Below are positions 1 to 5,327 of a DNA stretch of 5,327 nucleotides, one piece after another. The DNA is from JBBRUG01 sp038247995 (GTDB taxonomy: Bacteria > Chloroflexota > Chloroflexia > Chloroflexales > Chloroflexaceae): assembly GCA_038247995.1 (NCBI GenBank), contig JBBRUG010000380.1, forward strand, positions 1 through 5,327. Direction: 5' to 3'. Every line of letters starts with the position of its first letter. Position 1 is the stretch's first letter. A model generated the notes under the pieces. It was not told where the DNA came from. It did not search any database and worked only from the letters and a program-made list of their open reading frames with translations. The translations under genes were made by a program, and so were the position numbers.

Positions 1-1
1 G

Positions 2-652
2 TATGCAGGCGCCACCAGCGGCAGTGTTTTCTATCAGTATTCACCCGACGGCGGAAACACCTGGTCGGAGCCGGGGCTCATCCCGACGGTCCTCAGCCGG
101 GGCGCGGCCCAAAGCGCATACGCGCACTTCAGCCTGGCCGCCGACGGCAACGGCCACATCCACCTGCTCATGGTGGGCTTACCGCCGGCCACCGACAATC
201 CATCGACACAACTGCTCCACTTAACCTGGGATGGGCAGAACTGGTCGGAGCCGACGGTTGTGGCAAGCGGAGCGCCTAACCCGCTGGGGCCGCGCCTGGT
301 GATTGAGCGCGGCAACCGCATGCACGCCGTCTGGTTCACCAGCAATACTGACCCGGAGAGCGGTAACGATCAGGAGGCGATCTGGTATAGTGCTGCGCTG
401 ATCGCGGCGCCCGATCTCGCCCCAGCCCCTACCCTAACCCCCATACCGACACCGGTGCCGCTCGTGCTACCAACTGCGGTGATCGAGCCGACGGCAACCC
501 CACTACCCTTAGCACTGCGCGAGATGGACACAGTCGACGGCCCGCCGCTCTGGGAACTGCGTGGTCTACAGGCTGTCGGCGTGGGTCTGCTGGCAACGAC
601 ATTGGTAATCACCCTGATTGGCGGTGTGTGGCTGCGCAGCCGCAGCGGGTAA
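2..652 (+). CDS. Membrane-anchored sialidase/BNR-repeat-like surface protein, C-terminal part (5' truncated)
   Basis: The frame is open from the window edge to TAA at 650-652, giving 216 residues of the C-terminal end. Fragment residues 14-21 read SPDGGNTW, a full match to the Asp-box (S-x-D-x-G-x-T-W) of sialidase/BNR beta-propellers. A degenerate copy, WDGQNWSEP, lies at 76-84, and both copies continue into WSEP. Residues about 136-170 form a Pro/Thr/Ala-rich linker (for example TPIPTPVP). Residues about 189-210 form one hydrophobic helix, followed by a short basic tail (RSRSG). This arrangement fits an extracellular propeller held to the membrane by its C-terminus. Asp-boxes are structural rather than catalytic, and no sialidase active-site residue can be checked in this fragment. 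It may be a glycosidase, a glycan-binding protein or a general exo-repeat protein. The signal peptide and start lie outside the window. The reading frame and topology are clear; the enzymatic role is not. Confidence 0.85.
   Translation, partial: YAGATSGSVFYQYSPDGGNTWSEPGLIPTVLSRGAAQSAYAHFSLAADGNGHIHLLMVGLPPATDNPSTQLLHLTWDGQNWSEPTVVASGAPNPLGPRLVIERGNRMHAVWFTSNTDPESGNDQEAIWYSAALIAAPDLAPAPTLTPIPTPVPLVLPTAVIEPTATPLPLALREMDTVDGPPLWELRGLQAVGVGLLATTLVITLIGGVWLRSRSG
61..253 (+). repeat. In-frame 13-base direct repeat marking two propeller modules
   Basis: CTGGTCGGAGCCG occurs exactly at 61-73 and at 241-253. The copies are 180 bases apart, which is 60 codons, so they lie in the same frame and both encode the W-S-E-P that ends each Asp-box-like motif. 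This fits two neighbouring repeat modules of about 60 residues in the surface protein. It is a protein-repeat footprint rather than a mobile or regulatory repeat. Confidence 0.6.
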
Positions 653-664
653 CCCATCTCCATT

Positions 665-717
665 CCGGTTTTATCGTTCCCCCGCTTCCCGCTTTATCGT
701 TTTACCGCTTTATTGCT
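665..717 (+). repeat. T-rich imperfect direct repeats in the gap between genes 1 and 2
   Basis: TTTATCGTT occurs at 670-678 and again at 693-701. CCGCTTTATCG at 689-699 is followed by CCGCTTTATTG at 705-715, identical at 10 of 11 positions. The run is pyrimidine-rich and less GC-rich than the flanking genes. It begins 12 bases after the stop of gene 1 and runs into the predicted promoter of gene 2. It could be spacer low-complexity DNA, repeated binding sites, or simple slippage products. Confidence 0.45.
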
Positions 718-728
718 GCGCTATAAAT
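701..728 (+). promoter_or_regulatory. Possible sigma-70-type promoter for gene 2
   Basis: TATAAA at 722-727 matches the -10 consensus TATAAT at five of six bases. TTTACC at 701-706 matches TTGACA at four of six bases, but the spacer is 15 bases, shorter than the usual 16-18. Transcription would start near 734-736, giving a leader of about 130 bases before the ATG at 868. The call rests on motif match and position in an intergenic gap. Confidence 0.3.
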
Positions 729-733
729 GCAAT

Positions 734-745
734 GTCAGCGCTGAC
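734..745. promoter_or_regulatory. Perfect 12-base palindrome at the predicted transcription start (candidate operator)
   Basis: GTCAGCGCTGAC equals its own reverse complement across all 12 bases. It starts six bases after the -10-like TATAAAT (722-728), so it would overlap the start of transcription, a common place for a dimeric repressor to block RNA polymerase. No known regulator consensus is recognised, and the symmetry could be chance. Confidence 0.3.
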
Positions 746-848
746 CGGGAATGAATTTAGGAGATCGTTACGTCCGGCTTGTACGGTCTGAAGGGTAAAA
801 CAGCAGGTGCCATAACGCTCGGCGGGTCATTAGCGCCACCCAAACCTC

Positions 849-855
849 AGGTGAG
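849..855 (+). promoter_or_regulatory. Shine-Dalgarno-like site of gene 2
   Basis: AGGTGAG resembles AGGAGG and lies 12 bases before the ATG at 868, a rather long spacing. The start does not depend on it: upstream in the same frame there is no ATG, GTG or TTG before the in-frame TAA at 796-798, so 868 is the most upstream possible start. Confidence 0.4.
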
Positions 856-867
856 TACAGGCCACGG

Positions 868-2865
868 ATGATTAAGCATCGCCCCGTCCGACGCATTTCA
901 CGCCGCGAATTCCTGGGCGCCACAGCGCTAACCACCGCTGCGGGGCTGGCAGTGAGCTACGGCATGGATCAGCGCCCACGCACAGCGCCGTATGCAAGGG
1001 CCAGCGGATTTGCCGTATCGACGACAGCCGCTACACCGTTTACGCAGATCTTACTGATCACGAACCCCGTTGTACGCCCCGACTTTAGTCCGTATCTCAA
1101 TGAGATCCTGCGCGCAGAAGGCTTCATTGGCGTGCGCCCTACCCCGCTTGCGCAGGTCGATCGGGCGGTACTGGAAGGAGTGCGCGTCGTTTTGATCGGC
1201 GCCGGGCCGCTGAGCACCAATCAGGCCACGTTGCTGCACAACTACGTGGCCGACGGCGGCGCCTTAGTCGGGATCAAGCCCGACCAGATGCTCGGCGATC
1301 TCTTTGGCGTGCGCTACCTGGGGAGTGAAGCGCCGGGCGACTATCTACGGGTAAGCGCCGACGCACCCGAGACAAGCGGGATCGCAAGCGAACCGCTCCA
1401 GGTTCATGTGCCATCCAGCCGCCTTGCCCTCGCCGGCGCCCGGAACATTGCCGCAAGCGCGAACGGCGATCCGCTGGTGACGGTGCAGCGCGTCGGCGCA
1501 GGCACAGCAGCGCTCTGGGCGTTTGATCTGCCGCACAACATCGCGCTGATCCGTCAGGGGAACCCGCAGTGGGCCGATCAGGAGCGCGATACAATGCCGG
1601 GGATTCGCGCCTCTGATCTCTTCCTGGACTGGATCGACTTGGACCGGATTGCCGTACCGCAGGCGGATGAGCAGCAACGGCTGCTGACGACGCTGATCGA
1701 ACAGTTCGCGGCGAGCGGGCCACCATTGCCCCGGCTCTGGTATTTCCCCGGCGGCGCACCGGCGGTTGTTGTGGCAACCGGCGATGCCCATGGCAGCCGG
1801 GTGAGCCATATCGAACGCGTCCTCGGCGCAGTTGAACGCTACGGCGGCAGTGCTTCGATCTATTACACCCCCCCGGAGGCCGGCGCTGCGGAGCGGATAA
1901 CGCGGCGTTCGCGCTGGGCGTTGGCGCGATTGCCCGGCATCGGCGAGCGTTTAGGCGGCGCCGACCCATTACCTTCGCCACAGCAGGTGAGCGCATGGCG
2001 GGCCCGCGGCCACGAGTTCGGGATGCACCCATATGTCGAGGACGGTTTGGAAGCGGGCTACAACACCTATTGGAACGAGTTCATCAAGTACGGCTACGGC
2101 CCGCTGCCGCCAACCGTGCGCACGCATCGCATCCTCTGGCACGGCTGGGTAGAGAACGCGCGTGTGCAGGCGCGCTATGGGCTGCGCATGAACCTTGACC
2201 ACTATCATTCCGGACCGGCGGTACAGCGCGCCGACGGCGGCTGGACCTACGGCTATCTGAGCGGCTCGGGCCTACCGATGCGCTTTGTAAGCGAAGATGG
2301 CGCGCTCCTGAGCGTCTACCAGCAGCCGACCCACCTCGTCGACGAGCATCTGATGGATGTGTTTAGCACCGGCTTCGAGGTGGGGTTAACGGGCGCAGCC
2401 GCCGCAGCGGTGACAATTGCCCAGATCGCCGAGAGCGTGCAGCGCTACCCGGCGGCACTTGGCTTACAGTGCCACGTTGATCCGTTCTTGTTGGGCGGCG
2501 CGAAAGCCGAGCGCGTTGGGCGTTGGCTGGACGAAACGCTGGCCTATTCCGCTGCGCAGGGCCTGCCGGTGCTTTCAGCCGAGCGCTGGTTAGCCTTCAC
2601 CGAGGCGCGTGCTACGGCGCAGATCATCCAGCAACATTGGGACGCGGCGCAGCGCAATCTGGTGCTCGAGATCGAAGCGCCCGGCACGCAAACCGGCGCA
2701 ATCCTACTGATATTACCGGCACGCCACGCCGACGCTGAATTACGTCAGATCAGCATCAACGGCGCCGATAGGGCCCAGCAGGCGATCTCACTGGCCAATC
2801 GCAGCTACGGCGCCGTGCCGCTGCAGGCGGGTCGCCAGACGATTAGAGCCATTTATGGGGCCTAA
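868..2865 (+). CDS. Tat-exported polysaccharide-deacetylase-like protein with an N-terminal amidotransferase-like domain
   Basis: A complete 665-residue protein. The N-terminus carries SRREFLG at residues 11-17, a Tat motif, then a hydrophobic stretch to about 31 and an A-x-A site (42-44), so it is probably exported folded. Residues about 60-235 look like a class I glutamine-amidotransferase/ThuA-type fold: a strand with ILLITNP, VVLIGAG near 108, DGGALVGIKPD near 129-139, and GAGTAALWAFDLP near 210. No catalytic Cys-His pair is apparent. Residues about 298-575 resemble a NodB (carbohydrate esterase 4) domain: ATGDAHG at 303-309 for the TFDD motif, GHEFGMH at 381-387 for the metal-histidine motif, R418 in VRTHR for the RPP motif, and QCH ending at H536 for the late LxH motif. 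Residues about 590-665 are beta-rich. Deacetylation of a surface or exported glycan is the family expectation. Several ligands are unusual, so the substrate and even activity are uncertain. The start is the only in-frame choice. Gene 3 follows 133 bases later on the same strand. Confidence 0.85.
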   Translation: MIKHRPVRRISRREFLGATALTTAAGLAVSYGMDQRPRTAPYARASGFAVSTTAATPFTQILLITNPVVRPDFSPYLNEILRAEGFIGVRPTPLAQVDRAVLEGVRVVLIGAGPLSTNQATLLHNYVADGGALVGIKPDQMLGDLFGVRYLGSEAPGDYLRVSADAPETSGIASEPLQVHVPSSRLALAGARNIAASANGDPLVTVQRVGAGTAALWAFDLPHNIALIRQGNPQWADQERDTMPGIRASDLFLDWIDLDRIAVPQADEQQRLLTTLIEQFAASGPPLPRLWYFPGGAPAVVVATGDAHGSRVSHIERVLGAVERYGGSASIYYTPPEAGAAERITRRSRWALARLPGIGERLGGADPLPSPQQVSAWRARGHEFGMHPYVEDGLEAGYNTYWNEFIKYGYGPLPPTVRTHRILWHGWVENARVQARYGLRMNLDHYHSGPAVQRADGGWTYGYLSGSGLPMRFVSEDGALLSVYQQPTHLVDEHLMDVFSTGFEVGLTGAAAAAVTIAQIAESVQRYPAALGLQCHVDPFLLGGAKAERVGRWLDETLAYSAAQGLPVLSAERWLAFTEARATAQIIQQHWDAAQRNLVLEIEAPGTQTGAILLILPARHADAELRQISINGADRAQQAISLANRSYGAVPLQAGRQTIRAIYGA

Positions 2866-2880
2866 AGTGGAAGAGCCACT
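2866..2880 (+). other. Short hairpin directly after the stop of gene 2
   Basis: AGTGG (2866-2870), a five-base loop, then CCACT (2876-2880) form a perfect five-pair stem beginning right after the TAA. No T-run follows (the next bases are CTGAGCAGGG), so it is not a convincing intrinsic terminator. It may stabilise the mRNA end or be chance. The rest of the gap to 2998 shows only the ribosome binding site of gene 3. Confidence 0.3.
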
Positions 2881-2984
2881 CTGAGCAGGGGTGTCGTCAC
2901 CGCTTAGACAGCTTCTCAGTCCGCAACCGCATCAGCTACGCAACCCTACGGCAACGGAAACAATCAGCGCCCAGGCGCAAAAGC

Positions 2985-2989
2985 AGGAG
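2985..2989 (+). promoter_or_regulatory. Ribosome binding site that sets the start of gene 3
   Basis: AGGAG lies nine bases before the ATG at 2999, a good Shine-Dalgarno match and spacing. It favours this ATG over an in-frame GTG at 2891, which would add 36 mostly polar residues and has no well-placed ribosome binding site. The frame is closed upstream by TGA at 2882-2884. Confidence 0.7.
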
Positions 2990-2998
2990 TCCGAGTCT

Positions 2999-5327
2999 AT
3001 GCAGGCGATCGCCCATCATCAATTAAGTAAGTATATCGGCCTGGCGCTAGTGTCAGGTTGCGTCCTGGCGCTCCAGATCACCTTCACCCGGATCTTCTCG
3101 CTGATGATCTGGCATCACTTTACCTATCTGGTGATCGGCGTCGCGCTGCTCGGCGGCGGCGCGGCGGGCACCTTCCTGGCCGTACAGCAGTGGGATGACG
3201 AGAAGTTACGCAGCCGCGTCGGGCTGTTGGCGCTCATCTTCAGCGTGGCTGCTTTGACCAACCTGGTTGCCATTCGTTATGTCGCCATCGACCCGCTGCG
3301 CGCCGCCCAACTCGCGCAGTCGATCCTGGGGCTGGGCGTTTACTTTGCCTGCCTCTTTGCAACCTTCTTTACGGGCGGGCTGACGATTGCAGCGATTTTC
3401 AGCCGCTGGACGGAACAGGCGCACCGGCTCTATTTTGCCGACATGCTCGGCGCCGGCGTTGCGACGATTGGCGTCTTAAGCATCCTCCAGATCTTCAGCG
3501 GCCCCGGCACGATCGTGCTCGTAGCAATTTTAGGCACTGTGTCAGGATTGCTGCTTGGCGTCGAACTGCCGCAGCGCTTCCGCCTGGCCATTCCCGCCCT
3601 GCTCGTGGGCCAGGTGGCGCTGCTTGCCCTACTGATGGTGCGCCCGATGGCCCTGCCGGTGCCTGAATCGAAAGAGTTGGGCTGGGCACAACGCGCCCAA
3701 AACAGCCCGCCCGAGTATACACGCTGGAACCCAGTAGGCCGGGTTGATGTGATGCCCGAGATTGTGATCACCGAGCCGATGATCGTCGGCGCCGTCAGTT
3801 CGAGCTATGCGACGGAAGGCCGCCCCGAACTGCCGCTGCGCCTGGTCACGATTGACGGTACCTCAATGACCGGAATGTACGCCTTCGACGGCACTGATGC
3901 GGACCTGGAGCGCTTCCGTTTCCTCGACAATGCGGTGATCAGCGCCGTGTACCAGTTGGGCATGGAGCAACCCAGTGCACTGAAGATCGGCGTAGGCGGC
4001 GGACTCGACATGTTGCTGGCCCGGCTCTACGGGGCGGAACGAATCACTGCGATCGAACTCAATCCGAGCATCGTTGAACTGCTCACCGGCCCATATGCGG
4101 AGTATACCGGCCGAATCGCCGACCACCCCAGCACCGAACTGATCGTCGCTGAGGGGCGCAGCTTCCTCACCCGAACCGAGCAGCAGTACGACATCATCCA
4201 GGGCATTGGCCTCGATAACCTGGCTGCGCTTTCCGGGGGCGCCTATGTGCTTGCGGAATCGTATATTTATACCGTCGATGCACTGGAACAGTCGCTCAAT
4301 GCGCTGACCCCCAACGGCGTCTTCTCGTGGACCCGCGACGTAAACAGCCCACCGCGCGAGATGCTGCGCCTGACTGGGCTGGCCGCTGAGGCCCTGCGCC
4401 GCATGGGCGTGAGCGAACCGGGCGCGCATATCGCCATTGTCGCCAACGAGAGCGGTGCAAATGCCACCCTGCTTGTCGCGCGGGCGCCGTTTAGCGCCGA
4501 GCAGATGGATCGGCTGGGCGCCTGGGCGGCGACGAATCATTTCCAAATGCTGCAACACCCGCTGGTGCGGCTCGACACTACATTTGCCGATTATCTGTAT
4601 GCCGCCGATCCGCGAGCGTTTGAGCAGGCCTACACCTTCCATATCTTTCCCGTCACCGATGATAACCCCTTCTTCTACAACTACTTCAAATGGAGCAACC
4701 TGCACTTCAATAGCGCGTATGAAGGCCGCCTGAACCGCTTCCCAATCGGCAACCTGATCCTGCTCACCATGTTCGGCATGGCTCTGGTCACCGCTGTGCT
4801 TTTTATTCTCCTGCCGCTGGCGCGTTACAAGCGCAACGGATTGCGCACGCCGGCCACCTTGCCGGTGCTGGCCTACTTCAGCCTCCTTGGCGCAGGTTAC
4901 ATTTTTGTGCAGATCGTGCTGATCCAGCGCTTTACGCTCTTTATCGGCTATCCCATTCACGCAGTTACGACGACCATTGCAAGTATGCTGGCCTTCTCCG
5001 CCGTCGGAAGCTTGCTCAGCCGGAATTGGTTACGTAGGTCCGGTCATCTGCGGATCGCGCTGGGCGTGATCGCGGCGTTGATTGTGGTCTACATTCTCGC
5101 CCTGCCGCCGATCTTCGACGCCTTCTTGCGCTTCTCCGACCCAGTGCGGATTGGCATGAGCGTGCTGCTGCTCGCGCCGCTTGCGCTAGTGATGGGGATG
5201 CCCTTCCCAACCGGTTTACGCCGGCTTGGCGAACAAGCACCGGGGTTAGTGCCCTGGGCCTGGGGCATGAATGGGGTCTTCTCGGTACTCGGCTCGGTGC
5301 TGGTGATCATCATCAGCATGCTGAGCA
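2999..5327 (+). CDS. Polytopic membrane protein with a spermidine-synthase-like domain (3' truncated)
   Basis: The frame is open from ATG 2999 to the window edge: 776 complete codons and one extra base, with no stop. About seven hydrophobic helices lie in residues 11-214 (near 11-29, 41-63, 74-94, 108-132, 149-168, 170-189, 196-214). RLYFADMLGAG (143-153) is the sort of motif typical of this family's membrane part. Residues about 240-570 form a soluble spermidine/spermine-synthase-like Rossmann domain: IGVGGGLD (330-337) is the S-adenosyl-nucleotide glycine loop, E353 in IELNP ends the second strand, AEGRSFL (384-390) corresponds to the GDGRxFL motif, YDII ends the fourth strand, and DDNPFFYNYF (554-563) closes the domain. 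About six more helices follow (581-607, 621-645, 651-673, 685-705, 717-737, 754-775), with FPTGLRRL and PWAWGMNGVFSVLGS typical of the family. It is probably an inner-membrane enzyme or transporter-like protein acting on an aminopropyl or methyl donor. No member's exact reaction can be assigned here. Little is likely missing at the C-terminus. Confidence 0.88.
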   Translation, partial: MQAIAHHQLSKYIGLALVSGCVLALQITFTRIFSLMIWHHFTYLVIGVALLGGGAAGTFLAVQQWDDEKLRSRVGLLALIFSVAALTNLVAIRYVAIDPLRAAQLAQSILGLGVYFACLFATFFTGGLTIAAIFSRWTEQAHRLYFADMLGAGVATIGVLSILQIFSGPGTIVLVAILGTVSGLLLGVELPQRFRLAIPALLVGQVALLALLMVRPMALPVPESKELGWAQRAQNSPPEYTRWNPVGRVDVMPEIVITEPMIVGAVSSSYATEGRPELPLRLVTIDGTSMTGMYAFDGTDADLERFRFLDNAVISAVYQLGMEQPSALKIGVGGGLDMLLARLYGAERITAIELNPSIVELLTGPYAEYTGRIADHPSTELIVAEGRSFLTRTEQQYDIIQGIGLDNLAALSGGAYVLAESYIYTVDALEQSLNALTPNGVFSWTRDVNSPPREMLRLTGLAAEALRRMGVSEPGAHIAIVANESGANATLLVARAPFSAEQMDRLGAWAATNHFQMLQHPLVRLDTTFADYLYAADPRAFEQAYTFHIFPVTDDNPFFYNYFKWSNLHFNSAYEGRLNRFPIGNLILLTMFGMALVTAVLFILLPLARYKRNGLRTPATLPVLAYFSLLGAGYIFVQIVLIQRFTLFIGYPIHAVTTTIASMLAFSAVGSLLSRNWLRRSGHLRIALGVIAALIVVYILALPPIFDAFLRFSDPVRIGMSVLLLAPLALVMGMPFPTGLRRLGEQAPGLVPWAWGMNGVFSVLGSVLVIIISMLS

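Noticed and set aside
3..224. A 73-codon + strand open frame overlapping the start of the window
   Set aside because: It is out of frame with the propeller protein, which has the Asp-box, linker and membrane anchor; the alternative is Ser/Thr/Arg-rich without recognisable features.
653..700. An intrinsic terminator after gene 1
   Set aside because: T-rich stretches are present but I saw no GC-rich stem directly before them; the direct repeats are not inverted.
751..798. A 15-codon ORF in the leader, in the same frame as gene 2
   Set aside because: GGGA directly abuts its ATG, leaving no proper Shine-Dalgarno spacing, and the peptide shows no attenuator-like run of one amino acid. Chance is the simpler explanation.
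746..867. A riboswitch in the leader of gene 2
   Set aside because: The length would allow one, but I could not find the conserved core of cyclic-di-GMP, cobalamin, SAM, TPP or similar riboswitches.
1274..2032. A 252-codon open frame on the - strand
   Set aside because: It is antisense to the deacetylase-like gene. The translation is extremely rich in Arg, Pro, Ser and Ala, typical of a shadow frame in GC-rich DNA.
2866..2890. An intrinsic terminator after gene 2
   Set aside because: The stem has only five pairs and no T-tract follows, so it is listed only as a hairpin.
3863..4960. A 365-codon open frame on the - strand
   Set aside because: It lies wholly inside and antisense to the membrane protein gene, whose + strand reading has recognisable motifs and membrane helices. 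The antisense translation is a polar, Gln/Ala/Gly-rich sequence with no recognisable domain, as expected for a GC-rich shadow frame.

Overview
The window looks like chromosomal DNA of a GC-rich bacterium. My best guess is Chloroflexota (Chloroflexales-like), because the Pro/Thr linker before a C-terminal membrane anchor and the large membrane-embedded spermidine-synthase-like protein are both familiar from that phylum. This is inference from style, since no rRNA or marker gene is present. All three genes lie on the + strand, and the outer two run off the window edges.

Layout: (1) 2-652 is the 3' end of a surface protein with sialidase/BNR-type beta-propeller repeats, a Pro/Thr linker and one C-terminal transmembrane anchor. 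(2) 653-867 is a 215-base gap. It holds T-rich direct repeats, a possible promoter (-10 at 722-727), a perfect 12-base palindrome where transcription would begin, and a Shine-Dalgarno-like AGGTGAG. (3) 868-2865 is a complete 665-aa protein with a twin-arginine (Tat) signal, an amidotransferase-like N-terminal region, a divergent NodB/polysaccharide-deacetylase-like region and a small C-terminal beta-rich tail. (4) 2866-2998 is a 133-base gap with a short hairpin and a good ribosome binding site. (5) 2999-5327 is a 3'-truncated, 776-residue polytopic membrane protein. It has about seven N-terminal membrane helices, a soluble spermidine-synthase-like Rossmann domain and about six C-terminal helices.

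Together the genes point to the cell surface: an anchored beta-propeller that may bind or cleave glycans, an exported deacetylase-like protein, and a membrane protein with an aminopropyltransferase/methyltransferase-like domain. Genes 2 and 3 could be co-transcribed, as no convincing terminator separates them. No shared pathway can be proven from the sequence. I found no mobile element, CRISPR array, tRNA or rRNA, and no clear evidence of a wholly new system. The most interesting points are the altered active-site motifs in genes 2 and 3 and the palindrome at the predicted transcription start of gene 2.
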